Shown here piece by piece: positions 29,120 through 36,866 of a stretch of 64,000 nt of DNA; position 1 is the stretch's first letter, and each line of letters opens with the position of its first letter. The DNA comes from Arthrobacter oryzae (GTDB lineage: Bacteria > Actinomycetota > Actinomycetes > Actinomycetales > Micrococcaceae), in NCBI RefSeq assembly GCF_003634095.1, contig NZ_RBIR01000013.1:1-64000 (forward strand), read 5' to 3'. Under the pieces are notes generated by a model that saw only the letters and a program-made list of their open reading frames with translations, searched no databases and was not told the DNA's origin. Both the position numbers and the translations under genes were made by a program.

Positions 29120-29575
29120 GTGATTGACGCCATTGACAGGAATATTTTGCGCCACCTCCAAACGGACGGGCGGATGACTGCCACGGCCCTGGCTGCGAAG
29201 GTCGGTTTGACGGTGGCACCGTGCCACCGCCGGCTGCGGGATCTGGAGTCGGCGGGGATCATCCGCGGCTACCGGGCGGACATTGATCCGGCCGCCGTCG
29301 GGCTCGGATTCGAGGCAATCGTGTTCGTCACGCTGCGCCAGGTGGACCGATCCACGATGGAAATCTTCGAGAACCGGGTGGCGGACAATCCAAATATCGT
29401 GGAGGCCCAGCGGCTCTTTGGTTCGCCGGACTATCTACTGAAGGTCATTGCGGAGGACCTGCCGTCCTACCAGCGCTTCTACGACAGCGAACTCACCTCG
29501 CTGCCCGGCGTCGAACGCCTGACGTCCACCCTGGTCATGAAAAACCTGAAAGCCAACGCGGGTCCGCCGGTCTGA
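29120..29575 (+). CDS. Lrp/AsnC-family transcriptional regulator
   Basis: This 151-residue protein has the N-terminal HTH IDRNILRHLQTDGRMTATALAAKVGLTVAPCHRRLRDLE and a C-terminal RAM ligand domain. It probably senses an amino acid and activates the divergent LysE exporter. It starts with GTG. TAAGAT lies 6 nt upstream and there is no ribosome-binding site, so leaderless translation from GTG is likely. Confidence 0.9.
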   Translation: MIDAIDRNILRHLQTDGRMTATALAAKVGLTVAPCHRRLRDLESAGIIRGYRADIDPAAVGLGFEAIVFVTLRQVDRSTMEIFENRVADNPNIVEAQRLFGSPDYLLKVIAEDLPSYQRFYDSELTSLPGVERLTSTLVMKNLKANAGPPV

Positions 29576-29622
29576 GCCCTGTGCAGGGCATCGGGAGTCC
29601 GGCCCCGGGTGCCGCGGCGGGC

Positions 29623-30090
29623 TTAGGCGCCCAGCAGCCCCGTGGTCCGGTACGGGATGACTTCGCGCAGGAACATGCTTGTCGAGGTCCGGACGATCCC
29701 TGGGCACAGCCGGATCTCCTCGGACACGCGGTAGAGGTCGTCGGGACTCGTGGCCACCACCCGGATCAGGAGATCGGTGTCGCCGGCCGGGGCGTGGCAT
29801 TCGAGCACTTCCGGGATGTTGCGCAGGGCGGCGATCGCCTCGTCGAGGTGGCTCTGGTCCAGTTCCGCGCTCACGGCGGCCGCCACGCCGCGGCCCAAGG
29901 CGGCGGGCACCACCCGACTGCTGTTCGGACGGAGTGCGCCCGACGCCTGCATCCGCTCTAGGCGGGACTGCACCGTACCGCGTGCCAGGCCCAACTTCTG
30001 CGCAAGGACCATCACCGGCACGCGGGGATCATCGTCCAATGCGGCGAGGATCCGGCGGTCCGTCACGTCAAGCTCCTGCAAAATGATCAC
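29623..30090 (-). CDS. Lrp/AsnC-family transcriptional regulator
   Basis: This is a 155-residue regulator from the preferred GTG start at 30090, which has GGAG 6 nt upstream. The frame extends 22 codons more. The HTH is LDVTDRRILAALDDDPRVPVMVLAQKLGLARGTVQSRLERMQ, followed by a RAM domain. It is convergent with the other Lrp gene (47 bp between stops), but the two proteins are clearly different, so they are not a recent duplication. Confidence 0.88.
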   Translation of the reverse strand: MIILQELDVTDRRILAALDDDPRVPVMVLAQKLGLARGTVQSRLERMQASGALRPNSSRVVPAALGRGVAAAVSAELDQSHLDEAIAALRNIPEVLECHAPAGDTDLLIRVVATSPDDLYRVSEEIRLCPGIVRTSTSMFLREVIPYRTTGLLGA

Positions 30091-30332
30091 TTCCTGCTCC
30101 CCGTTTCGAATAGAGTTGATCAGATTGACTACTCCATCAACGGTCTGTTGCACCAACTGTAGGTCTTCTGCTCAAATAGTGACAACAGAGGGGCAAGGCT
30201 ACCGCCACCGCCCCGAAGGCTACAGGCACCCCGGCACACCACCCGGACCCTGGATGAGGCTCCCGCAAGGAACCCGCCGCTGACTGACTCTTGTTCACGC
30301 ATCGTCAATCCGCACACCGCATTTCAACACGG

Positions 30333-30394
30333 CAAGAGCCCCTGAGCCACCGACGTCGGATGTCCCGAAGTCATCGGTAGCTGAGGGGCTCTTG
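30333..30394. repeat. 62-bp imperfect inverted repeat in a divergent intergenic region
   Basis: CAAGAGCCCCTGAGC (30333-30347) pairs with GCTGAGGGGCTCTTG (30380-30394) with one mismatch, enclosing ACCGA/TCGGT. It lies between the divergent lrp and gluQ genes, a place where a terminator is not expected for either. The rest of the 423-bp spacer holds no convincing gene, only this hairpin and the 63-bp repeat next to it. Confidence 0.55.
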
Positions 30395-30408
30395 TGTGCT
30401 CCGCCCGG

Positions 30409-30471
30409 CAACGCGGGGTCACATCGCGCCCATGTTTGGCTCCATCATGGGCCGGATCTGACCCCGCGTTG
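30409..30471. repeat. 63-bp palindromic repeat, copy 1
   Basis: Outer arms CAACGCGGGGTCA/TGACCCCGCGTTG and inner arms GCCCAT/ATGGGC form a long hairpin. The second copy at 33738 has the same length, identical outer arms and a different 13-nt loop. It ends 42 bp upstream of gluQ. Confidence 0.85.
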
Positions 30472-30513
30472 GTATTTGAGGGGCTCCCGTGCCGCTCCGC
30501 ATAGGCTGGTCCC

Positions 30514-31461
30514 ATGACGTCAGCCGGCCGCTTCGCCCCCAGCCCCTCCGGTGAACTGCACGTGGGCAATCTCCGCACGGCCATCCTGGCGTGGCTTTTC
30601 GCCCGGTCCTCGGGCCGGCGGTTCCTGATGCGGGTCGAAGACCTGGACCGTGCGCGGGCCGGCGCCGAGGCCGAGCAGCTCCGCGATCTGACGGCGATCG
30701 GCGTGGACTGGGACGGCGGCGTCGTGCGCCAGACGGACCGGGAGCACCTGTACACCGCGGCCATCGCGCGGCTGACGGAGGCCGGACGAACCTACGAGTG
30801 CTTCTGTACCCGCCGCGAAATCCAGGAGGCCCCCTCCGCGCCCCATGCGCCGCTGGGCGCATACCCGGGCACCTGCCGCAATCTCGGCACCGCCGAGCGC
30901 GCGGCCAAACGGGCCGTCCGCCCGGCGGCTATCCGGCTCCGAGCCGACGTGGCGGAGGCTACGGTCCGGGATGTGCTCCACGGCCGCTACACCGGCGTGG
31001 TGGACGACTTCGTGCTCCGACGCAACGACGGTGTGACCGCCTACAACCTGGCCGTGGTGGTGGACGATGCCGCCCAGGGGATCGATCAGGTGGTCCGCGG
31101 AGACGACCTGCTGCCGTCCACGCCGCGGCAGGCATACCTGGCGTCCCTCCTAGATATGCCTGTTCCGGAATACGCGCATGTGCCGCTGGTACTGAACGCC
31201 GACGGCGCCCGCCTGGCCAAGCGCGACGGCGCGGTCACCCTCTCTGACCTGGCGCTGGCCGGCGTGACCGCGGACGAGGTCCGGGACGCGCTGCTCGCGT
31301 CCCTCGGCCTTCCTCCCGGCCCCCTGAAGCACGCAGTGGCCGCCTTCGACCCCGCCGCGCTGCCGCGCGAGCCCTGGGTGTGGCCCGGGATGCCGGACCC
31401 GCAGCCGGGAACCGCCACCCGGCCCGGACCGGAAGCCACGGCGCGTAGGCTGGATTCATGA
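30514..31461 (+). CDS. gluQRS: Glutamyl-Q tRNA(Asp) synthetase
   Basis: This truncated GluRS paralogue attaches glutamate to queuosine in the anticodon of tRNA(Asp). The 315-residue protein has the HIGH-like motif GELHVGN (residues 13-19) and the KMSKS-like LAKRDG (about 234-239). It has zinc ligands in CFCTRRE and YPGTC and lacks the anticodon-binding domain of full GluRS. TAGGCT lies 6 nt before the ATG, implying a leaderless mRNA. Its stop overlaps the next start as ATGA. Confidence 0.93.
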   Translation: MTSAGRFAPSPSGELHVGNLRTAILAWLFARSSGRRFLMRVEDLDRARAGAEAEQLRDLTAIGVDWDGGVVRQTDREHLYTAAIARLTEAGRTYECFCTRREIQEAPSAPHAPLGAYPGTCRNLGTAERAAKRAVRPAAIRLRADVAEATVRDVLHGRYTGVVDDFVLRRNDGVTAYNLAVVVDDAAQGIDQVVRGDDLLPSTPRQAYLASLLDMPVPEYAHVPLVLNADGARLAKRDGAVTLSDLALAGVTADEVRDALLASLGLPPGPLKHAVAAFDPAALPREPWVWPGMPDPQPGTATRPGPEATARRLDS

Positions 31462-32132
31462 CCGAGCCCGCACACCCCCAGCCCCGCTTCACCGTCGAGA
31501 CAGCCAAGGTCCTGGCCGAAGTGGCCCACAATCGACAGAAGGACAAGCTCAAGCGGCCGTACCGGGAGCATGTGATCGCCGTGGGGGATGCCCTGGCGGA
31601 CTTCGACGACGACGTCCGGATCGCCGGATACCTCCACGACATCGCCGAGGACACCCCGATGACGCGTCAGGCGCTGCTGGACATGGGAGTCTCGGAGCGG
31701 GCAGCCAACATTATCGAGCGCGTCACCAAACGCCTCCACGAGAACCCGGACGACTACCAGGCCGGCATCCGCTATATCGCCGAAGACCACGACGCCACCC
31801 TGGTCAAAATTGCCGACAACGCGCACAATTCGCTACCCGAGCGCGTCAAGGCGCTTGCCGAGAAGTGGCCGGACAAGCCGCCGGTCACCCGTTACGACGA
31901 GGCCCGTCCGGTGCTCTATGCCGCCGTCCCGGTCGAAGAGACCCGCAAGATTCTGGCCCGGATCAACCCGTGGCTGCTGGATGAGCTGGACGACATGCTC
32001 GACGAGGCGGACGACACCGACTACGAGAATCTCTCCTACGAGGACGCCGGCAACGAAAATGCCGGACACAAAAATGCAGGGCACGAAAACGCCGGGCAGC
32101 GCGACTCGGGACCCGTGGGCGCGGCTGGCTAG
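31458..32132 (+). CDS. HD-domain phosphohydrolase resembling small alarmone hydrolases (MESH1-like)
   Basis: In this 224-residue protein the metal-binding set of the RelA/SpoT hydrolase domain is visible: H in AEVAHNRQ, H in YREHVIAV, the HD pair in YLHDIAEDTP (about residues 60-61) and D in LVKIADNAHNS. This is the pattern of stand-alone (p)ppGpp or NADPH hydrolases, although other nucleotide substrates are possible. The C-terminus has short repeats NAGHKNAGHENAGQ after an acidic stretch, unusual for the family. It overlaps gluQRS by ATGA, yet also has TAGGCT 6 nt before its own start. Confidence 0.8.
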   Translation: MTEPAHPQPRFTVETAKVLAEVAHNRQKDKLKRPYREHVIAVGDALADFDDDVRIAGYLHDIAEDTPMTRQALLDMGVSERAANIIERVTKRLHENPDDYQAGIRYIAEDHDATLVKIADNAHNSLPERVKALAEKWPDKPPVTRYDEARPVLYAAVPVEETRKILARINPWLLDELDDMLDEADDTDYENLSYEDAGNENAGHKNAGHENAGQRDSGPVGAAG

Positions 32133-33667
32133 CGGATACCGTCCCATAGCGCGCGTTCCCAAGCCCGGGGGTCCTGCACCACGCCGGGAATGCCGTCGAA
32201 CCGCCTGGTGATCCTGTGCCCGGGGTCGTATGCCGGCCAGCCCGGGTCACCGCTGGTCGCAAAGGACACCCAGGCCGCGTGCATGGCGTCTGCCAGCTCC
32301 TGTGGAGGATTCGCGCCCAGGAGCGGCCCGAACAGACGGGCGTTCGTGTCCAGGGTGTCAAAGACGAACGGCACTTCCAGGGCGTGGACCGCGCCAAGGC
32401 CGGGCGCAGCCCAGGCGAACTCGTACATGTAGGTGCCCGCGCCGGAAGCCTGCGCGGCGTTCGCATGAGCCTCCGCCAGGCGGATCGCCGGAATCCGTAC
32501 CCACCAGTCCGTCTGCACGGCCGCCAGAAGTTCACCGGGAGTGGCGGCCGGGTAGTGGTCGCGATACGCGTCGACCGCAGTTGGGACCGGGAGGCCGTAG
32601 GCGGCCGGCGGCGGGAACCCCTCAATGCTGTCCGCTCCGCGCAGGCTCTCGTCCGTCACGTCGGCCAGCACGCCGGTAATGGCCAGGAACAGCTTCCAGT
32701 CTTCGGTGTTCGTGCCGATCATCACGTCGACGTGGGCGCCGGCCCCCGCGGCTATCCGCTCGATCGGACGGCGGGGAACGACGTCGCCGTCGATCACCGG
32801 CTGCCAGGGCATCAGGCTCGCCGCCACCTCGGGGCCCCAATGCTCAGGATCCGGGTGGGCCAGCAGTTCAGCCTTCAGCTCCGTCTGCGCCGAGAGAAAC
32901 CTCCTGACCGGGACGGCCGCGATGGCCGCGCGGGTCTGCGGAACTCCGAGCTTCTGCGCCAGGGACCGTCCGATCCGTTCGGCGGCCGGGGCCGGGATGA
33001 CGTGGTGGGCCGCCCCGCTCTGCAGGATGGCCCGCCGGAACAAGCCTGCGGCGCGGGGGATGGCGAGAAGAACACCGATGCTCATCGCCCCGGCCGACTC
33101 GCCAAAGACGGTGACGTTTCCGGGGTCGCCCCCGAAGTTCGCGATGTTGTCCCGCACCCACTCAAGGGCCGCGACCTGATCGAGGAGGCCCACGTTGGCG
33201 TGCCCGTCGTCGAGATAGAGGAACCCGTCGGCGCCCACGCGCCAGTTGATCACAACGCACACGACGCCGTCGCGGGCGAAGTTCCGGCCGTCGTAGGCCG
33301 CCGTCGAGCCGACTTCGAACGCGCCGCCCTGGATCCAGACCATCACCGGGCAGCCCGTGCCGGACGGGCCGGTGGCGGCCGGCCCCGCGGCGGGGGCCCA
33401 GATGTTGAGGTTCAGGCAGTCGTCCCCGCTGAGGGCGGTGTCCCAATCGGACCCCGCGCTGACCGGCGGAGCGACCTGGGGAGGCGCGGCCCCGTACTCC
33501 ATGGCATTCCGGACGCCGGTCCACGACGCGGCCGGCTGGGGCGGCAGGAGCCTGTTCGGTCCGGTCGGCGGTGCCGCGTAGGGGATGCCCAGGAAGGTAC
33601 GGACGCCGTCGGCCTCCGCGCCGCGCAGCGTGCCACACAGGGTGTTGACGACAGCGTCCATGGCCAT
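32129..33667 (-). CDS. Type B carboxylesterase
   Basis: This 512-residue alpha/beta hydrolase of the carboxylesterase/cholinesterase family has the nucleophile elbow FGESAGA with Ser191. The oxyanion segment is VWIQGGAFEVGS and the family motif EDCLNLNIW appears as DDCLNLNIW. The acid and histidine follow in the C-terminal half (VHALEVPFVF). The substrate is unknown, probably xenobiotic or ester hydrolysis. The frame runs far upstream as a shadow of the next gene, so the start MAMDAVVN is chosen. Its stop and that of the convergent HD gene share the tetranucleotide CTAG. Confidence 0.92.
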   Translation of the reverse strand: MAMDAVVNTLCGTLRGAEADGVRTFLGIPYAAPPTGPNRLLPPQPAASWTGVRNAMEYGAAPPQVAPPVSAGSDWDTALSGDDCLNLNIWAPAAGPAATGPSGTGCPVMVWIQGGAFEVGSTAAYDGRNFARDGVVCVVINWRVGADGFLYLDDGHANVGLLDQVAALEWVRDNIANFGGDPGNVTVFGESAGAMSIGVLLAIPRAAGLFRRAILQSGAAHHVIPAPAAERIGRSLAQKLGVPQTRAAIAAVPVRRFLSAQTELKAELLAHPDPEHWGPEVAASLMPWQPVIDGDVVPRRPIERIAAGAGAHVDVMIGTNTEDWKLFLAITGVLADVTDESLRGADSIEGFPPPAAYGLPVPTAVDAYRDHYPAATPGELLAAVQTDWWVRIPAIRLAEAHANAAQASGAGTYMYEFAWAAPGLGAVHALEVPFVFDTLDTNARLFGPLLGANPPQELADAMHAAWVSFATSGDPGWPAYDPGHRITRRFDGIPGVVQDPRAWERALWDGIR

Positions 33668-33737
33668 GACCGCCACTCTGGCAGGCTCCGGGTGCGCCGG
33701 AAAGGGCCGAAGGTCACCGTCTGGACAGCAGTGACTG

Positions 33738-33800
33738 CAACGCGGGGTCAGATCGCGCCCATCCCGGACCCGAACATGGGCCGTATCTGACCCCGCGTTG
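33738..33800. repeat. 63-bp palindromic repeat, copy 2
   Basis: Identical outer arms and the same length as the copy at 30409, with a different loop. The asymmetric inner positions (ATCGCGCCCAT left, ATGGGCCG right) show both copies are in the same orientation. It lies between the esterase start and the end of the GNAT-AAA+ gene, both on the minus strand. Confidence 0.85.
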
Positions 33801-33806
33801 CTCTGG

Positions 33807-35123
33807 TTACACCCGGCCCAGGGCGTCGATGTCCTCGAGGAACAGCTGGTGCACCTCTTCGCTGACCGTCGTCCGGGTGTCGCGGATGGCATCGAGGTAG
33901 TCCTGGGTCGAGGGGCCCTTCCGGACCGCCTCGCGAACCGAGGGGCTGCCACCGGAGGCCGCGCCGCCGTCGTCGTACACCGCTTTTTCCAGTGCCCGCT
34001 GGGAGGCGCTGCGGGCCGCATACTCAATGTCCGCGGGGGAGAAGCCTTCGGTGCGGTCCACGAGGAGTTCCACGTCGACGTCGTCCACCACTGCGGCGGG
34101 GATGAAGCGCTGCCACATCGCCTCGCGGGCCTGCCGGTCCGGCAGGCCGATCGGGATGACGTAATCGAACCGGCCGTGCCGCAGGAAAGCCGAATCCAGG
34201 GCGCGGATGAAGTTGGTGGCGCAGACCAGGAGCCGGCCGGGCTGTTCGCGGAAGGCCGGGATGATCTTGAGGAGCTCGTTGGTGACGCCCTGCAGGGGAG
34301 AGGGCGGTTCGCCCGAGCGCTGCGCCGCGATCTCCTCGACCTCGTCGATGAAGACCACGGCGTGCTCCAGCTCGGCGATCTCCAGGAACGTTTCCCGCAG
34401 GGCCCCGGCCAGGCCCTGCGGATCGGCGGCCAGCCGGGACGGGAAGACCTCCACGAACGGCCACTCCAGCCGGGACGCGATCGCCTTGGCGAAGGTCGTC
34501 TTCCCGGTGCCGGGCGGCCCGAACAGGACCACGGCGCGCGGGGGCACCACGCCGTATTCGTCGGCGAGGTCGGCCTCGGCCAGCGGCAGGACCAGGCGGC
34601 GTTCCAGCAGTTCCTTTTCGCGGCGCATGCCCGCCACGTTCTCCCACAGGTCGCGGGCCAGGATGCGGCCGCCCAGCAGGCTGAGCGGCTCCAGCTCCTG
34701 GCGCTGGACCGGGATTTTCCGTTCGAAATAGCGCAGGTTTTTCTTGAGCACGAAGCCGCGGCCCAGGAAGGCCTCCACCCGGGTTTCGGCCTCGGGCATG
34801 AGCGCGGAGAGCTTGTTGAGCCCGTGCGGGGCCATCCGGTTCTCGACGGCGGCCAGCAGGGAGGTGCCGATCCCGCGGCCCCGGAACTCGGGCAGCGTGG
34901 CCAGGAAAACGATCCAGCCCTGGTCGTGGGCGGCGCGTCCGACGGCGGCGCCCACCACCTGTTCGCCCTGCACCGCAACCACGGCGTGGTCTTTTTCGCA
35001 CGAGGCCAGGACCTCGGAGAGCGCGTAGACGGGCTCCACGTTCGATTCCTTCAGGGACTCCCAGAGGTGCAGGATGCCGTCAAGATCGGCCGAGTGGAAG
35101 TCTCTGATCCGCCAATTGGTCAT
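33807..35123 (-). CDS. GNAT acetyltransferase-AAA+ ATPase fusion protein
   Basis: This 438-residue protein joins two domains. Residues 1-150 are a GNAT fold with the acetyl-CoA loop RGRGIGTSL (about 80-88). Residues 165-438 are a classic AAA+ module with Walker A GPPGTGKT (about 200), Walker B VVFIDEVEEI (about 255), an Arg-finger region RHGRFDYV (about 315) and sensor 2 FSPADIEYAARSA. The AAA part is closest in style to FtsH/Cdc48-type ATPases but lacks a protease domain. The start MTNWRIRDF is supported by GGGAG. The combined function is unknown. One idea is remodelling of proteins coupled to acetylation. Confidence 0.88.
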   Translation of the reverse strand: MTNWRIRDFHSADLDGILHLWESLKESNVEPVYALSEVLASCEKDHAVVAVQGEQVVGAAVGRAAHDQGWIVFLATLPEFRGRGIGTSLLAAVENRMAPHGLNKLSALMPEAETRVEAFLGRGFVLKKNLRYFERKIPVQRQELEPLSLLGGRILARDLWENVAGMRREKELLERRLVLPLAEADLADEYGVVPPRAVVLFGPPGTGKTTFAKAIASRLEWPFVEVFPSRLAADPQGLAGALRETFLEIAELEHAVVFIDEVEEIAAQRSGEPPSPLQGVTNELLKIIPAFREQPGRLLVCATNFIRALDSAFLRHGRFDYVIPIGLPDRQAREAMWQRFIPAAVVDDVDVELLVDRTEGFSPADIEYAARSASQRALEKAVYDDGGAASGGSPSVREAVRKGPSTQDYLDAIRDTRTTVSEEVHQLFLEDIDALGRV

Positions 35124-35208
35124 GAAGTGTCTCCCGGATGGTTCGTCGCTGAGCCGGTGGGCGCCAGTGTGGGCGCCTCTGCTGAGCATATGCGAACCAT
35201 CCGGGCCG

Positions 35209-35229
35209 GGACGTTGCGCGGACGTTGCG
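35209..35229. repeat. Tandem GGACGTTGCG repeats with 11-bp period
   Basis: GGACGTTGCG occurs at 35209-35218 and 35220-35229, one helical turn apart, about 85 bp upstream of the GNAT-AAA+ start and just after the ansP gene end. This could be a pair of activator half-sites. Confidence 0.35.
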
Positions 35230-35267
35230 TTACGCGCAGGACCTACATCCAGAAGCGGGCCGGCCGG

Positions 35268-36839
35268 CTACTCCGGACCTTGTCCCGTGTTCCCCGACGG
35301 CCGGTTGGCCATGAGCGGATACGGGCCGGTGAAGCCGTCGCGGACGGCGGCGATTTCCAGGATGCGGTGCCGGGAAAGACGCCAGCCGAGCATCAGGAGC
35401 GGAACGATGACCACGAGGGACGCGATGGTCCACGTTCCCACCGGCGAGTCGAAGGCCATGAGGACCAGCACCGCCAGGAGGAAGGCCAGCGTGATCCAGC
35501 CGGTGACGGGCGCGCCCGGCATCCGGAACGAGGGCCGGAGCAGTTCCCCGCGGGCCGCCAGCCGGGCAAGCTGCATCTGGCACAGCACGATCATGGCCCA
35601 GGTGCTGATGATGCCCAGCGACGCAACGTTCAGCACGATCTCGAAGGCCTCGGCCGGAACCACGGCGTTCAGGATGACGCCCAGGACGGCCACGCCGGCC
35701 GTCAGGGCGATGCCGCCGTAGGGGACGCCGGCCTTGTTCATCCGGGCGGCGAATTTAGGCGCAGAACCCGACATGGACATGGAGCGCATGATCCGGCCGG
35801 TGGAGTACAGGCCGGCATTGAGCGAGGACAGGGCCGCGGTCAGGACCACGAGGTTCATGATGGCGTCCACGCCGTCCACGCCGATCGAGCCGAAGAACGT
35901 CACGAACGGGCTTTCGCCGGCCTTGTAGGCGCCGTAGGGCAGCAGCAGCGAGAGCAGCACGAGCGAGCCCACGTAGAACACGGCAATGCGGACAACCACC
36001 GTGTTGATGGCCCGCGGCATGATCTTCTCCGGGTTCTCCGTCTCGCCGGCGGCGGTGCCGATCAGCTCGATTGAGGCGTAGGCGAACACGACGCCCTGCA
36101 TCACCACCACTGCCGGCAGCAGCCCGTTGGGGAACAGGCCGCCGTTGTCCGCGATGAGGCTGAAGCCGACCTCCTGGCCCGCCACCGGGGTCCCGAAGAT
36201 GACGAAGTAGACGCCGACGAGCAGGAAGGACACGAGCGCCACCACCTTGATCAGCGCGAACCAGAATTCCAGCTCGCCGAAGACCTTGACGCTGATGAGG
36301 TTCAGGCCCAGGACCAGGATGAGGGCGGCCAGGGCCCAGGTCCATTGCGGCACGTCCGCGATGGGCGCCCAGTACTTCTTGAAGAAGTTCATGTACAGGG
36401 CGACGGCGGTGATGTCCACGATCGCGGTCATCGCCCAGTTCAGCCAATACAGCCAGCCGGTGACGAACGCGGCCTTCTCGCCAAAGAATTCCCGGGCGTA
36501 GGAGACGAAAGAGCCCGAGGACGGCCGGTGCATCACGAGTTCGCCGAGGGCGCGCAGGATCATGAACGCAAAGAACCCGCAGACGGCATAGCTGATGATC
36601 AGCGCCGGGCCGGCGGTGGCGAGCCGGCCGCCGGCGCCCATGAACAGGCCGGTGCCGATGGCCCCGCCAATCGCGATCATCTGCACCTGCCGGGGTTTCA
36701 GGCCCTTGTGGTAGCCCTGGTCCTCGGCGTGCAGTGCCGCCTCCGAGGCATGGGCATGCACCGGAATGGTGTGGTCGGAGAGCTGTTGCTGGACCGGCTG
36801 TTCTTGTTTTTGGGCGCGGGCAGTGTCAGGAGAAGTCAT
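35268..36839 (-). CDS. ansP: L-asparagine permease (APC family)
   Basis: This 523-residue, 12-helix amino acid/polyamine/cation transporter has the AnsP-like helix-1 region KGLKPRQVQMIAIGGAIGTGLFMGAGGRL. A long cytoplasmic N-terminus (about 45 residues) precedes it. The ribosome-binding site AAGGA is adjacent. It follows aspA by 27 bp in an operon with asparaginase and aspartase, so asparagine (or aspartate) is the expected substrate. Confidence 0.9.
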   Translation of the reverse strand: MTSPDTARAQKQEQPVQQQLSDHTIPVHAHASEAALHAEDQGYHKGLKPRQVQMIAIGGAIGTGLFMGAGGRLATAGPALIISYAVCGFFAFMILRALGELVMHRPSSGSFVSYAREFFGEKAAFVTGWLYWLNWAMTAIVDITAVALYMNFFKKYWAPIADVPQWTWALAALILVLGLNLISVKVFGELEFWFALIKVVALVSFLLVGVYFVIFGTPVAGQEVGFSLIADNGGLFPNGLLPAVVVMQGVVFAYASIELIGTAAGETENPEKIMPRAINTVVVRIAVFYVGSLVLLSLLLPYGAYKAGESPFVTFFGSIGVDGVDAIMNLVVLTAALSSLNAGLYSTGRIMRSMSMSGSAPKFAARMNKAGVPYGGIALTAGVAVLGVILNAVVPAEAFEIVLNVASLGIISTWAMIVLCQMQLARLAARGELLRPSFRMPGAPVTGWITLAFLLAVLVLMAFDSPVGTWTIASLVVIVPLLMLGWRLSRHRILEIAAVRDGFTGPYPLMANRPSGNTGQGPE

Positions 36840-36866
36840 GGGGGTCCTTCGGGGTTCGAGGGTACG

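Noticed and set aside
30129..30317. 62-residue frame in the lrp-gluQRS spacer
   Set aside because: No ribosome-binding site, low-complexity Gly/Arg content, and it overlaps the lrp promoter region.
33668..34978. Extension of the carboxylesterase frame to 949 residues (apparent AAA-esterase fusion)
   Set aside because: The upstream part is the GNAT-AAA+ gene read in the wrong frame and also spans the 63-bp repeat. The esterase family start is at MAMDAVVN.
33798..36074. 758-residue frame opposite the GNAT-AAA+ and ansP genes
   Set aside because: Its translation is a shadow rich in Gly/Arg/Asp/His with no recognisable motif.
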